DNA of 34,634 bases from an uncultured SAR86 cluster bacterium (GTDB lineage Bacteria; Pseudomonadota; Gammaproteobacteria; Magnimaribacterales; AG-339-G14), in the NCBI GenBank assembly GCA_902624765.1, contig CACNYO010000011.1:1-34634 (forward strand), written 5' to 3'. Below, piece by piece: positions 8,093 through 17,073 of the stretch. The first letter of the stretch is position 1; every line of letters starts with the position of its first letter. Below the pieces are notes generated by a model. It was not told the DNA's origin and searched no databases. It was given only the letters and a program-made list of their open reading frames with translations. Position numbers and translations under genes: made by a program.

Positions 8093-9097
8093 TCAATTAA
8101 CAATAAAATCCTCTTCTATAGCATCGCAGCTTTTATCCCATATCATTTTTCTTATTTCAGGATTGTCGTATTTCGCCTCTAATTTAAAAGTAGTGGCGGG
8201 TCCTTTTATGCCTTTGGGACCAATGAAAGTACCTGATTCAATTGAAGGATCTGCTATGCCTCTAAGAATCCCCATGGTTCCATCTGCTTGAGACTGACCG
8301 AGTTTCATAAATTGCCCTGTAAACCATCTACCTAAGCCACCTTCTTTAACAGTAGTATCTTGGAGGTCGGTTTCAGCAAGCCCAGGATGAGCAACAATAG
8401 CTTTAATTTTTGATCCCTTTGACTGCAGTTTTTCATGCAAAGCCGCGGTGAAGGCAGCATTTGCTAGTTTAGTTTGACCGTAGCGAATCCATCTTCCACC
8501 TCCAAAGAACATGCTTTTACCATTCCCACCTAGTGATCCGCCTTTTTGTTCTAAAAATTCGGGTTCAAGTTTTTTTACGGAATTTCTAGCGCCGCTTGAG
8601 TGATTAACTACCCTTGCTTCGCCCTTTTCGTTTGCAGTTTTTTCAAGCGAAGGCCATAAAAGTTTCGTTAGTAGAAAGTGTGAAAGGTGATTGGTTTGCA
8701 TTTGAACGTCGTATCCATCGCCGGTTGGCATATCTTCCAAAGCCATGACACCAGCGTTGTTGCATAAAACATCAATGCCTTCAGGACAGAGATCGTTTAT
8801 TTTCGAAATACATTCTCTTACCGAGGCAAAACTTTGCAAATCACAATCGATAGGATGAAAAGATCCATTTGAAGTAGCCTCTTTTAATTTTTCGTATGAA
8901 GTTTTTGCTCTCTCTGAAGGTCTATTTAAAAGTACGACTTTTGCACCTAATTTACCGCATGCTTCTGCAGCGGTGTAACCAGTTCCAGAAGTAGTTCCTG
9001 TTATAACCACTGTCTTGCCTTCCAGTGAAGGCAAGCTTTCAAAGAGTTGATCAAAGTATTTCGATTCAAGGTTAGGTTTTTTATATCCTTTTTTCAT
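8093..9097 (-). CDS. Short-chain dehydrogenase/reductase, retinol-dehydrogenase/POR-like
   Basis: This 334-residue protein is longer than a classical SDR. It shows the nucleotide motif TGTTSGTG (33-40), NNAG (113-116), an active-site Ser in NHSSGAR (165-171) and YGQTK with Y206 and K210. Between the Ser and the YxxxK lies a Gly-rich insertion (about 186-202, GGSLGGNGKSMFFGGG). This resembles the retinol-dehydrogenase/protochlorophyllide-reductase-like SDRs with NADP preference, acting on a bulky alcohol, ketone or alkene. It starts 2 nt after the aldo/keto reductase ends and is probably co-transcribed. The substrate is unknown. Confidence 0.87.
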   Translation of the reverse strand: MKKGYKKPNLESKYFDQLFESLPSLEGKTVVITGTTSGTGYTAAEACGKLGAKVVLLNRPSERAKTSYEKLKEATSNGSFHPIDCDLQSFASVRECISKINDLCPEGIDVLCNNAGVMALEDMPTGDGYDVQMQTNHLSHFLLTKLLWPSLEKTANEKGEARVVNHSSGARNSVKKLEPEFLEQKGGSLGGNGKSMFFGGGRWIRYGQTKLANAAFTAALHEKLQSKGSKIKAIVAHPGLAETDLQDTTVKEGGLGRWFTGQFMKLGQSQADGTMGILRGIADPSIESGTFIGPKGIKGPATTFKLEAKYDNPEIRKMIWDKSCDAIEEDFIVN

Positions 9098-9099
9098 TT

Positions 9100-10083
9100 T
9101 TAGTTAAATAGATTTTCCAAAGTTAAAATTTGCTCCGCATCAAGCCTTCCTTTTTTTTCTGCGTCCAAGCATTCAATCAATTCTTCTCTATTTTTAATTC
9201 CCAGTATAACTGAGCCAACTTTATCAATACTCAGTGCGTATCGGTGGGCAATTGAGGCAGGAGATTCTCCCCAATCTTTGGCAAGATCACGAAAAGGTTC
9301 AGCTTTTTGATAGTCAGCAAAGTCAGGATGATCAAATCCACTTGGGTGAGGTTCTCTGTCCATTTGTGAAGTTAGTGCTCCTGCTTGGACAGCACGAATA
9401 GCTAAAATAGGAATATCTTTTTTCTGACACTCTTCTAGAACCATCTTTGGATTTGGTTTTATGCTCGCATATCCAATGGCGCCTAATGAATTAAGCAAGT
9501 TTACTCCGCACTGAACAGCATCCGGTGGCGTTTTTGAATTAACGACATCACACACAGCTTCTTCCTGACCTGGGCCAATGCCCCAATTCAAAATTTTGCC
9601 TTCTTTTTTTAAAGATTCCATTGCCGGCACAACAGCATCGTAAAAACTTTTTAAGTTTGTTAGATTGCCTTTAGCAACGAAAGAAGAATCAGGCTTTTGA
9701 GATTCATGATCATTTTCTACCAGTTGAGAATGGAGAAGGAATAGATCTACATAATCGGTGCCCATGGTATCTAAACTTCTTATTAGAGAGGTATTGAAAC
9801 GATCATAAACTTCTTCATCGGGCAAACTGCCAAGCGCACATTTCGTTGTCAGTCTAAAGGAATCTCTATCTCTATCTTTTATAGCCTCGCCAACGACTCT
9901 TTCAGCTTCCCCTTTTCCATACATCGGGGCAACATCTAAATGATCTATCCCTGAGTCTAACGCTAGATGAACCGATGCGATACTCTCTTCTCTGGAGGTC
10001 TCTCCCCAGACATTGCCAATACCACCTCCACCAAGAGTTAAGGCACTCACTTTTCCAAACGGTCTAAAATCTCTTGAATCCAT
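9100..10083 (-). CDS. Aldo/keto reductase
   Basis: This 327-residue TIM-barrel protein carries the AKR tetrad: D50 (HLDVAPMYG), Y55, K81 (RLTTKCALG) and H118 (LFLLHSQ). The SIDKVGSVILGIKNREEL segment near the C-terminus fits the phosphate-binding end of the NADPH site. The opening LGGGGIGNVWG resembles the L-galactose/D-threo-aldose dehydrogenase subgroup of AKRs, though subgroup placement by eye is weak. It lies 2 nt from genes on both sides, within the compact enzyme run. It would oxidise or reduce a carbonyl intermediate in the shared pathway. Confidence 0.9.
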   Translation of the reverse strand: MDSRDFRPFGKVSALTLGGGGIGNVWGETSREESIASVHLALDSGIDHLDVAPMYGKGEAERVVGEAIKDRDRDSFRLTTKCALGSLPDEEVYDRFNTSLIRSLDTMGTDYVDLFLLHSQLVENDHESQKPDSSFVAKGNLTNLKSFYDAVVPAMESLKKEGKILNWGIGPGQEEAVCDVVNSKTPPDAVQCGVNLLNSLGAIGYASIKPNPKMVLEECQKKDIPILAIRAVQAGALTSQMDREPHPSGFDHPDFADYQKAEPFRDLAKDWGESPASIAHRYALSIDKVGSVILGIKNREELIECLDAEKKGRLDAEQILTLENLFN

Positions 10084-10085
10084 GA

Positions 10086-11255
10086 TTAAGAAATATTTTT
10101 TCTGGTTATCAGTGGGACAATGGGCTTAACCTCATCATCTATTTCCTTTGAAAGATAACTAAAAAAATGTTCTGGATCAATTATGCCTGACTCTGGGGCA
10201 TGGACACCTGTATCTTTAATCAATCCATCTAAAATCATTTTAACTCCACAAGCCAAAGGGTAAGCTGTTGCCTCTCCCATAGATAATTCATCAACGCTAG
10301 CTTCGGTGTAAAAGGTAGCTGCTACAGAGATTTTCTTATCGTTCTTGATACCCTCTGCGTAACCGTATACTGATGGCAACATTTCAACGCCAGCTTTTTC
10401 AAGATCTGAAGTCTGTTTTCCTTCTAACCAAGTTAAAATTCTCGCAGCCATATTCTTTGATAAAAGCCTTATTTCAATAAAAAAACGAATTAATTTCAAA
10501 ACACTAATTAATGAGTCATCGTTGCTATGCATTAAATTAAAAGACTCCTTAATTTCTGGATAGTGATGAGGAAAACTTACCGCTTCAGGGTGACCAAAAA
10601 TATTAGCCTTGAAAATTCCGAGCTGTGGATAGTCAACTACAACCTCTTTGAGTGGGCGAACCATTTTAAATACCCCGGAGCTAAAAACTTTAACTTTGCC
10701 AACTATTTGTTCAATCCCATGAATCATTGCGGCGTTTACACCGGTCTGTGATGATTCTTCTTCGGGTTGTGCTGAAGACATATCCCAGCCTGTATAAACC
10801 TTGGAAACTTTATCAAGTTCTTTCATGGCGATAAGTCCGAGCATATTGGTGATCCCCGGGCTAGCGCCTAAACCAATAATGGCAGTTACTCCAGCTGCTT
10901 TAGCTTCATCATTTAGAAGAAACATCTTTTCTGTTGGTTCCCAGTCATCGCATATGTCTAAATAATGAGTTTTAGTCTCGATGGCTGCCTTTAATACCGG
11001 CTCGGCAAGTTTAAAGAAAGGTCCGGTCGTATTTATTACAACATCAACGTCGTTCATAGCCTTTACCAAAGCTTCCTTATCAGTAACATCAATGCCAATG
11101 CCTGATGTTTTTTCAGAAAGGTCGGAAGCAAACTTTTTTGCTGCCGATTCGTTTAAATCTCCAACCAAAATGGCTTCTACTGCGGGATGCTTAATTAGGG
11201 AATGAACAGCAAATCTTCCCATACCTCCGCTTCCGCCTAGAGCAAGAATTTTCAC
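10086..11255 (-). CDS. Saccharopine-dehydrogenase-family oxidoreductase
   Basis: This 389-residue protein starts with an N-terminal Rossmann motif, LALGGSGGMGRFAV (4-17), followed by VGDLNESAAKKFA, DVTDKEALVKAM and VVINTTGPFF. This is the order seen in saccharopine dehydrogenase-like NAD(P)-binding proteins. ICDDWEPTE and GLGASPGITN are also typical. The family acts on amino-acid, spermidine-precursor or lipid substrates, so the reaction here is open. The start is GTG (11253-11255), overlapping the TGA of the OYE-like gene by four bases (GTGA), which suggests coupled translation. The gap to the next gene is 2 nt. Confidence 0.82.
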   Translation of the reverse strand: MKILALGGSGGMGRFAVHSLIKHPAVEAILVGDLNESAAKKFASDLSEKTSGIGIDVTDKEALVKAMNDVDVVINTTGPFFKLAEPVLKAAIETKTHYLDICDDWEPTEKMFLLNDEAKAAGVTAIIGLGASPGITNMLGLIAMKELDKVSKVYTGWDMSSAQPEEESSQTGVNAAMIHGIEQIVGKVKVFSSGVFKMVRPLKEVVVDYPQLGIFKANIFGHPEAVSFPHHYPEIKESFNLMHSNDDSLISVLKLIRFFIEIRLLSKNMAARILTWLEGKQTSDLEKAGVEMLPSVYGYAEGIKNDKKISVAATFYTEASVDELSMGEATAYPLACGVKMILDGLIKDTGVHAPESGIIDPEHFFSYLSKEIDDEVKPIVPLITRKNIS

Positions 11256-12571
11256 TGAGCCTCGGAATATTTTTTAAAAGCTGCTGAATCAATTTTGGCA
11301 ATCTCTCGAAAAGCAGTAAAAGGTTTTTTTGTTAGGTCTGGATCTTCACCGTTACCCATTTTATTTATTTGGAGGTAAAACCAAGCTTGTGAGCTAAGAG
11401 CATTTACTGCTTGGATTAAACGGAATGGACTTCTGGAAGATAGCCATCCAGGGCCAATAGAAAGAGTTTTTTCATAATCTGGTAATTGATCAATTTCACC
11501 GTCGATCATTTTTTGAAGTGAATATGGGTCTGCGCATAAAGGTCTCCCGATTCCAATGACCTCGCATGCACCGTTTGAGAGAGCAGCATTTATTCCGGTC
11601 TTGGTTCTAAAACCACCTGTAACCATCAAAGGAATGGAAATAGCTTTTTTGATGTCATTTGCGTATTCCAAAAAGTAAGCCTCTCTAGCAATAGTGCTCT
11701 CCTTTCTTTTCTCCATCCTTTTTGGATTCATGCCAACGTTGTCATAACCAAGAAGACTAGGTTTTTCATACGTACCGCCAGAAATTTCCAACAGATCTAA
11801 TCCGGCATCGCTAACCATTTTTGCAACCTGAATTGATTCTTCATGCGAAAAACCCCCTTTTTGGAAATCTGCTGAGTTCATCTTCATTGCTATCGGAAAA
11901 TCATCACCGACTGCCTCTCTGCAGGCTTTGATAATTTCCAGATGGATTCTTGCTCTGTTTTCGAGTGAATCTCCCCAAGCATCTCTTCTTTGATTGATGT
12001 CAGGAGATAAGAATTCTGATAATAAATATCCGTGAGCAGAATGCAGCTGGATACCGGAAAAGTTTGCTTCGCGGGCGATTTTTGCAACAAATACGAATCT
12101 TTTAATCACATCCAAAATTTGTTCTTCGGTCATTGCTTTGGGTGTCCCGAAATTCCTGCCAGGTATTTTTAACGCTGTTGATGAAGGCGCCAAAGGTTCT
12201 TTATTTATCTCACCAGGAGTTTGTCTACCGGCGTGACTTATTTGCATCCATAGCTTCGAACCGTCTGTCTCAGAAACCTCTGCCCATTTTTTTAATGCTG
12301 GCATCTGATTCTGGTAGGAGTGTTCCTCAATGCAGACATTAGCAGGACCTTCCATGCAAGATCTATCAATCTGTACGTTTCCAGTTAGCAAGATGCCTGA
12401 ACCGCTTTTTGCCCATCTTTCGTAAATATTGTGATGACGTTCACAAGCGAAATTATCTGGTCCAGCAACCCTTTCGGTCATAGCTGCTTTGCAAAATCTA
12501 TTTTTAATTTCCTGGCCACATGGCAGGATTATTGGATCATTGAAGCAAGTCAAAATTAATCGTAAAAGCAA
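11252..12571 (-). CDS. NADH:flavin oxidoreductase, Old Yellow Enzyme family
   Basis: This is a single-domain FMN TIM barrel of about 437-439 residues. Seen are NRFCKAAMTE near the N-terminus, MQISHAGRQTPG, QLHSAHGYLLSEFLSPD (substrate and flavin contacts), NQRRDAWGDSLENRARI, VTGGFRTK, and an ACEVIGIGRPLCADP phosphate-binding end. OYE proteins reduce activated C=C bonds, nitro compounds and enones. The start is uncertain: TTG at 12569-12571 has an AAGGG sequence 4 nt upstream and overlaps the upstream gene by 16 nt, while TTG at 12551-12553 avoids the overlap. No in-frame ATG precedes the conserved region. It is coupled to genes on both sides. Confidence 0.9.
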   Translation of the reverse strand: MLLRLILTCFNDPIILPCGQEIKNRFCKAAMTERVAGPDNFACERHHNIYERWAKSGSGILLTGNVQIDRSCMEGPANVCIEEHSYQNQMPALKKWAEVSETDGSKLWMQISHAGRQTPGEINKEPLAPSSTALKIPGRNFGTPKAMTEEQILDVIKRFVFVAKIAREANFSGIQLHSAHGYLLSEFLSPDINQRRDAWGDSLENRARIHLEIIKACREAVGDDFPIAMKMNSADFQKGGFSHEESIQVAKMVSDAGLDLLEISGGTYEKPSLLGYDNVGMNPKRMEKRKESTIAREAYFLEYANDIKKAISIPLMVTGGFRTKTGINAALSNGACEVIGIGRPLCADPYSLQKMIDGEIDQLPDYEKTLSIGPGWLSSRSPFRLIQAVNALSSQAWFYLQINKMGNGEDPDLTKKPFTAFREIAKIDSAAFKKYSEAQ

Positions 12572-13380
12572 ATAGCCCTTACTTCTACACTTTCTCTCGG
12601 AGAGGCATCATCTCTGCCATTAATCGTGTCATCAAAAGCACTGTGTAAAGTTGGCATGAAAGGTTTTTCATTTGAATCATACGTTTTGAACATAACGACT
12701 TCGTCACGATTCATTTTTGGATAAAAATACCATTGATGATCATCGCTATTCATAGATTGGTAAATTTCAACAGTAAAACCATTTTCGTCAGCATGAGTCT
12801 CGTTTTTTTCTTCTTCTTTTCCGTAATTAAATAAATCTGTTGGTATAAGCTCTTTTTCTGAAACTGTGCGTGAGTCGCACAAAGCAAAAGGAGCATCGAC
12901 ACCGTCTTCATCAAAACGACGCCATAAATTGAATACCGCGACTCTGCTAGGCTTTGTTTCATTTTCATCCAAAAGCGGCTGAATGGTTTGTTTAAAATTT
13001 GGAGTAAAGTCATTGTGGACTAATCGGTGTGCTCCCAATCTTTTTCCCTCAGCAGCTTCTGCTTCGTTTCTGGTAATGTGAGATACGATAAATACTTGGC
13101 TAGCTCCAGTTTGTTTTTTAACCAGATTAGCCATCTCGTCGTAATAAACTTCTGTGACCTCTTTGTCGCTATAAAAATTTTCAACTTTAGATTTATGATC
13201 TAAAAGAATAAAGCCAGATTCGCTCAGAGAATGCTCTTCCTTGCGGGCATTTTTAACTTCTTTTATAAATCCTTTGTGGTCAGGTCTATCCGGATCTGGT
13301 TCGCTTAAGCCAAATGCTGGCTTGGCCTCTCCATCTTTTAAGGGCTTTCGGTAGAAAAATTCAGCTGTTATTGATTCCAT
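12556..13380 (-). CDS. CmcJ/NvfI-family (AsaB-like) oxygenase/methyltransferase-like protein
   Basis: This 274-residue cytosolic protein has the markers of the CmcJ/NvfI/AsaB group known from fungal and some bacterial secondary metabolism: RLVHNDFT (119-126), VFNLWRRF (149-156), ALCDSRTV (166-173), a YFYPKMNRDEVVMFKTYDS segment (218-236), then HSAFDD (246-251) and PRESVEVRA (261-269). H122, D124 and H246 are plausible Fe(II) ligands, as in 2-oxoglutarate-dependent relatives. It therefore probably hydroxylates, desaturates or epoxidises a small molecule. Its stop lies inside the start region of the OYE gene. The SDR upstream ends 30 nt away. Function within the bacterial pathway is unknown. 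Confidence 0.78.
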   Translation of the reverse strand: MESITAEFFYRKPLKDGEAKPAFGLSEPDPDRPDHKGFIKEVKNARKEEHSLSESGFILLDHKSKVENFYSDKEVTEVYYDEMANLVKKQTGASQVFIVSHITRNEAEAAEGKRLGAHRLVHNDFTPNFKQTIQPLLDENETKPSRVAVFNLWRRFDEDGVDAPFALCDSRTVSEKELIPTDLFNYGKEEEKNETHADENGFTVEIYQSMNSDDHQWYFYPKMNRDEVVMFKTYDSNEKPFMPTLHSAFDDTINGRDDASPRESVEVRAICFYD

Positions 13381-13410
13381 AATGTTAATTCTAGATAATT
13401 TTTCGTTTTT

Positions 13411-14145
13411 TTACATCTCTTGAGCAGTTGGCCTAATAATAATGTCGTTGATTGAAACGCCTTGGTCTTGTTCAAGAGCATATTTTATCGAAAGAGCTAC
13501 TTTTTCAGCAGGTTGAGCAATTTTGCCTAATCCTCTTTTCATAAACATCTCTATAACTGCTTCATCCTTAACAGACTTTGCCAGTTCAGTAACAAAAGCG
13601 CCCGGAAAAATACAGGTAACTTGAATCACGCCAGCTGATTCCATACGGGTGCCTTGGGATATAGCATCAACGGCATATTTTGTTGCCGAGTAGACTGCGG
13701 TCCCTGGATTGACTCTCTTCCCTGCAACAGAGGATATATTCACAATTTTGCCGTGTCCTTGATTCATAAAATGGTTAAAAACTGCGTTTGTACCGTAAAG
13801 CACTCCTTTTATATTTACATCGATCATGTCATCCCATTCTTCAATACGTCCAGATTTGATTAAGGATAAGGGCATAATGCCGGCATTATTTACGATGGCA
13901 TCAACGCCACCGAATGTATCGATAGAGGTTTTAACCAATGCATCCAAATCTTCTTTTTTCTTTACATCGGTAACTGAATAAGCTGCCGAATCCCCTAATT
14001 CAGAACATAATTCTTTTAAGCGATCTTCTCTTCTTGCACCTAAAGTCACCTTGCATCCTTCTTTTACCAAAAGCTTCGCTGCTTCCATTCCAAACCCAGA
14101 ACTAGCTCCGGTTATTACTACTTTTAAATCTTTCAAATTCGACAT
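13411..14145 (-). CDS. Short-chain dehydrogenase/reductase, YdfG-like
   Basis: This 244-residue classical SDR has TGASSGFG (12-19), NNAG (86-89), the catalytic Ser in NISSVAG (137-143) and YSATK with Y152 and K156. The basic residues in GARREDRL after the second strand favour NADP(H). It resembles the YdfG/serine-3-dehydrogenase group, but substrate assignment is not safe. A strong AGGAGG Shine-Dalgarno sequence precedes the ATG. It is the first gene of the long minus-strand enzyme run and diverges from the CoA-transferase gene across a 151 nt gap. Confidence 0.9.
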   Translation of the reverse strand: MSNLKDLKVVITGASSGFGMEAAKLLVKEGCKVTLGARREDRLKELCSELGDSAAYSVTDVKKKEDLDALVKTSIDTFGGVDAIVNNAGIMPLSLIKSGRIEEWDDMIDVNIKGVLYGTNAVFNHFMNQGHGKIVNISSVAGKRVNPGTAVYSATKYAVDAISQGTRMESAGVIQVTCIFPGAFVTELAKSVKDEAVIEMFMKRGLGKIAQPAEKVALSIKYALEQDQGVSINDIIIRPTAQEM

Positions 14146-14234
14146 TCATTCCTCCTATTAAAACGATGCTTCAAAGAATCATCTCATATTCAGAGAAATT
14201 GATTCAAGGAAAAACCTGAATTCTTGCTTTTAAT

Positions 14235-14263
14235 TTGCAGTATCTATGATTACTGAATATTTT
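14235..14263 (+). promoter_or_regulatory. Predicted promoter for the class-III CoA-transferase gene
   Basis: TTGCAG (14235-14240) and TATTTT (14258-14263) are separated by 17 nt, 33 nt upstream of the ATG. A strong AAGGGGG ribosome-binding site follows at about 14286-14292. Apart from this, the 151 nt divergent gap shows no clear operator or hairpin. Confidence 0.35.
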
Positions 14264-14296
14264 GCGTTAAATTTAAAATACAGATAAGGGGGATAT

Positions 14297-15523
14297 ATGT
14301 CTGGACCGTTAGATGGATACAGAGTAGTAGAATTAACTTCGACAGTTTCAGGGCCTTTTGCGGGCATGATGATGGCAGATCAAGGTGCTGATGTCATAAA
14401 AGTTGAACCGCCACTAATTGGTGATTTAGCCAGAGTGATGGGTAGCTCACGAGACGGCATGGCGGCAATGTTTTCAGTTATTAACAGAAATAAACGTTGC
14501 ATCGTTTTAGATTTCAAAGAACCGAAGGATTTTGATGTTTTAAAAAAACTTTTAGATACAGCCGATGTGTTGATAGAAAACTATCGTCCAGGGGTTGTGA
14601 AAAAATTGGGTATCGATTACGAAACTATAAAAAAGACTAATCCGAATATTATTTACACCTCTATTTCCGGTTACGGGCAATCCGGTCCTTACATAAATAG
14701 AAGAGTCTATGATCCGTTAATTCAAGCTACAGCCGGTTCAGCTGCTGCGCAAAATTCAGAGAAGCCAGAGTTCTTTAAAACCATAGTTTTTGACAAAGTT
14801 ACCGGACTGACAGCAGCTCAAGCTATCAGCACCGCATTGGTCCAAAGAGAAAGAACCGGTAAAGGACAGTATTTACCGATATCAATGCTGGATTCAGCGC
14901 TTTATTACATTTGGCCTGATGTCATGTGGTCCAAAACTCTCTTAGGAGATGGCGTGAAATATTTACCTGACCTTTTTGATGCTTTTCCAATTTTCAAAAC
15001 TAAAACACGATATTTAAGCGTCATTCTTTTACAAGACGCAGACTTTCAAAAATTTTGTGAACTTTGTAATTCTGATTTGCACACCAATGAAAAATATATG
15101 ACCACTGATGCAAGAGTAGAGAACTTAGAATCTTTACTTGAAGACGTGCAAGATCTACTCACCGACATCGATGCAGAATTTCTTTGCGATGAACTAGATA
15201 AAGCTGGAGTGCCGGTGGCGATTGTAAACTCTCTAGATGAAATTCATGAAGATCCTCAAGTCATTCAACAAGAATCCTTGGTCGAAGTTGAGCATCCAGT
15301 TGCTGGCAAAATGCGTATGCCGAAACCTCCTTTTAATTTTATCGATCAAAATGAATTCCCTAAATCACACGCTCCTAGTCTGGGGATGCATAACAGAGAA
15401 GTTCTCGAGGATTTAGGTATTGATGAAGCGGATATCTTGAGAATGGAAGAAAGAGAAAAAACTAACAAAGAATTAATAGATGCTATGACACTATCTGACG
15501 CAGGCAATCAATCTAGAAAATAA
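14297..15523 (+). CDS. Class-III (CaiB/BaiF/Frc) acyl-CoA transferase or racemase
   Basis: This 408-residue protein has the interlocked-dimer class-III signature: GPFAGMMMADQGADVIKVEP (19-38), a CIVLDFK segment (68-74), ENYRPGVVKKLG (94-105) with the RPG motif, and SISGYGQSGP (122-131). D166 in VFDKVTG (164-170) matches the catalytic Asp position of formyl-CoA transferase. It would move CoA between carboxylic acids or epimerise a 2-methylacyl-CoA. A strong AAGGGGG ribosome-binding site precedes it. It diverges from the SDR-led enzyme run and may activate the substrate of that pathway. Transferase versus racemase cannot be separated by eye. Confidence 0.9.
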   Translation: MSGPLDGYRVVELTSTVSGPFAGMMMADQGADVIKVEPPLIGDLARVMGSSRDGMAAMFSVINRNKRCIVLDFKEPKDFDVLKKLLDTADVLIENYRPGVVKKLGIDYETIKKTNPNIIYTSISGYGQSGPYINRRVYDPLIQATAGSAAAQNSEKPEFFKTIVFDKVTGLTAAQAISTALVQRERTGKGQYLPISMLDSALYYIWPDVMWSKTLLGDGVKYLPDLFDAFPIFKTKTRYLSVILLQDADFQKFCELCNSDLHTNEKYMTTDARVENLESLLEDVQDLLTDIDAEFLCDELDKAGVPVAIVNSLDEIHEDPQVIQQESLVEVEHPVAGKMRMPKPPFNFIDQNEFPKSHAPSLGMHNREVLEDLGIDEADILRMEEREKTNKELIDAMTLSDAGNQSRK

Positions 15524-15526
15524 AAA

Positions 15527-16309
15527 TTAATTAAGATTAATTGTTCCCTCCAAATAACGTTTTGATAATCCTCCAAGGATAATTCTCTCGTTGGAAATTT
15601 CACACTGCAGGTAGCCACCTCGTGGTGAAGCTTGATAAGCGTTTAACTTTTTTTTATTTAACTTCTCACTCCAGTATGTAGCGAGCATGCAGTGAGCGGA
15701 TCCGGTCACTGGATCTTCATCAACGCCTGTTTGAGGATAAAAACAACGCGATATGAAATCAAATTCAGAGCTTTCAGCAGAGACTACCAGGCCTCTCGAA
15801 TTAAGTTTCGCCATGAGAGAGAAATCGGGTTGTAAATTTTTTATATCTTTTTCGGAAGCCATAATAGCTAGGTAATCGCTTCTTCCTTTTAAGATTTCGA
15901 CTGGCTCGCACTTCAAACTTTCGCTGATGAGAGGTTCTGACTCTATTACCGTTGGGTGATCGATAGGAAAATCAAGATTGATCATGTCATCTTTTTGTAA
16001 AGCAATTAACTCGCCGCTTTTTGACTGAAAACTAATCTTAGTTTCGTTTTTAAAATACTCATCGAATAAGATTCTGGCGGTTGCCAAAGTTGCATGTCCG
16101 CATAACTCTACTTCAAGCGTAGGGGTGAACCATCGAATTTGCAGTGGATCTTCTTTAAGATTTACAAACGCTGTTTCGGATAAATTATTTTCAAAAGCTA
16201 TCGATTGTAGTGTGTCATCGCTCGGCCATTCTTCAAGAATACAAACTGCAGCTGGGTTGCCTTTAAAAAGTTCTTTAGTGAACGCGTCGACGTAAAAAAT
16301 ACGAATCAC
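15527..16309 (-). CDS. PhzF-family isomerase/epimerase-like protein
   Basis: This 260-residue protein shows VDAFTKELFKGNPAAVC (7-23) and E45 in NLSETAFV, the catalytic Glu position of PhzF, followed by RWFTPTLEVELCGHATLA and the C-terminal DPVTGSAHCMLATYW. Both halves of the pseudo-symmetric diaminopimelate-epimerase fold are complete. PhzF isomerises a dihydroxyanthranilate in phenazine synthesis, but most family members have unknown substrates and no other phenazine gene is present. The start is GTG (16307-16309), overlapping the TGA of the GST-like gene by four bases, which implies coupling. Confidence 0.9.
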   Translation of the reverse strand: MIRIFYVDAFTKELFKGNPAAVCILEEWPSDDTLQSIAFENNLSETAFVNLKEDPLQIRWFTPTLEVELCGHATLATARILFDEYFKNETKISFQSKSGELIALQKDDMINLDFPIDHPTVIESEPLISESLKCEPVEILKGRSDYLAIMASEKDIKNLQPDFSLMAKLNSRGLVVSAESSEFDFISRCFYPQTGVDEDPVTGSAHCMLATYWSEKLNKKKLNAYQASPRGGYLQCEISNERIILGGLSKRYLEGTINLN

Positions 16310-17055
16310 ATTTCTGCAATTTTTTTATTCACTATTTCAATGCCCTTCATGTTCGCACCCATGATCCTTTCCATTTCAGGTGCACCCTGACTGATATCGC
16401 CGAGTTCTTTTAAAACCAAGTGGGAATCATCGTGGCCATCAAGTTTAGTCATATCATCCAACCATCTGGAGACATTTGAAAATTCTGAATAATCAAAAGT
16501 ATTGGTAAATTCTTTTTTTAATTGACCGAGCTCAACGTAGGCAGCCATGTCTGCCACGGTTGGGGAATCGCCGGTAAGGTATTGGTTATTATCAAGCCAT
16601 TGAGTTTCCATCGCTTTTAGACCGTTGGTAAAAACTCGGCGCGACATTTCAATGACCGGTTCAGCTAATCCTAAATCAGGCCTAACTTTAGGGGCAAAAA
16701 AAGCAAGCGTAGCTTCTTTAAAACTGCGGTGATGATAATGCAAAATGGAATCAACTTTTGATCTGCGCTCTGGATCATCAGGATACAAATCTGTCCATCC
16801 GTGCTTGGTGCAAAGATAGGTCATTATCGCTAGAGATTCACCTAAGAGAAATCCAGAATCTGTCTCTTCAAGACCGGGAATGGTCGCGTTTGGAAATTTC
16901 TTCATGTATTCAGGATCGCGAGTACCGTTGGCTTTAGGCGAACCGGGAACGGTGACAACCAATTCAAACGGTAGTTTTTTATTAAGAAGTAGCCAAATGA
17001 CGGTTCTTACCGCTTGGGATAATGGAACTCCGTAGATTTTAAGTGGTGCGCTCAT
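16306..17055 (-). CDS. Glutathione S-transferase family protein, theta-like
   Basis: This 249-residue protein has an N-terminal thioredoxin-fold GST domain with LKIYGVPLSQAVRTV (5-19), S13 as the likely glutathione-activating residue, ATIPGL (57-62, cis-Pro60) and GESLAIMTYL (72-81, E73/S74 contacting the gamma-glutamyl group). An all-helical C-terminal domain follows. The pattern resembles theta-class GSTs, which often act on halogenated or epoxide compounds. A GGAG ribosome-binding site precedes the ATG. The downstream PhzF gene overlaps it by four bases and the membrane-protein gene lies 18 nt upstream. The substrate is unknown. Confidence 0.87.
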   Translation of the reverse strand: MSAPLKIYGVPLSQAVRTVIWLLLNKKLPFELVVTVPGSPKANGTRDPEYMKKFPNATIPGLEETDSGFLLGESLAIMTYLCTKHGWTDLYPDDPERRSKVDSILHYHHRSFKEATLAFFAPKVRPDLGLAEPVIEMSRRVFTNGLKAMETQWLDNNQYLTGDSPTVADMAAYVELGQLKKEFTNTFDYSEFSNVSRWLDDMTKLDGHDDSHLVLKELGDISQGAPEMERIMGANMKGIEIVNKKIAEM

Positions 17056-17073
17056 AATGTTTCTCCAAATTAT

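Noticed and set aside
15527-16309. Phenazine biosynthesis because of a PhzF-like gene
   Set aside because: No other phz gene is present, and PhzF-family proteins are widespread with unrelated or unknown roles.
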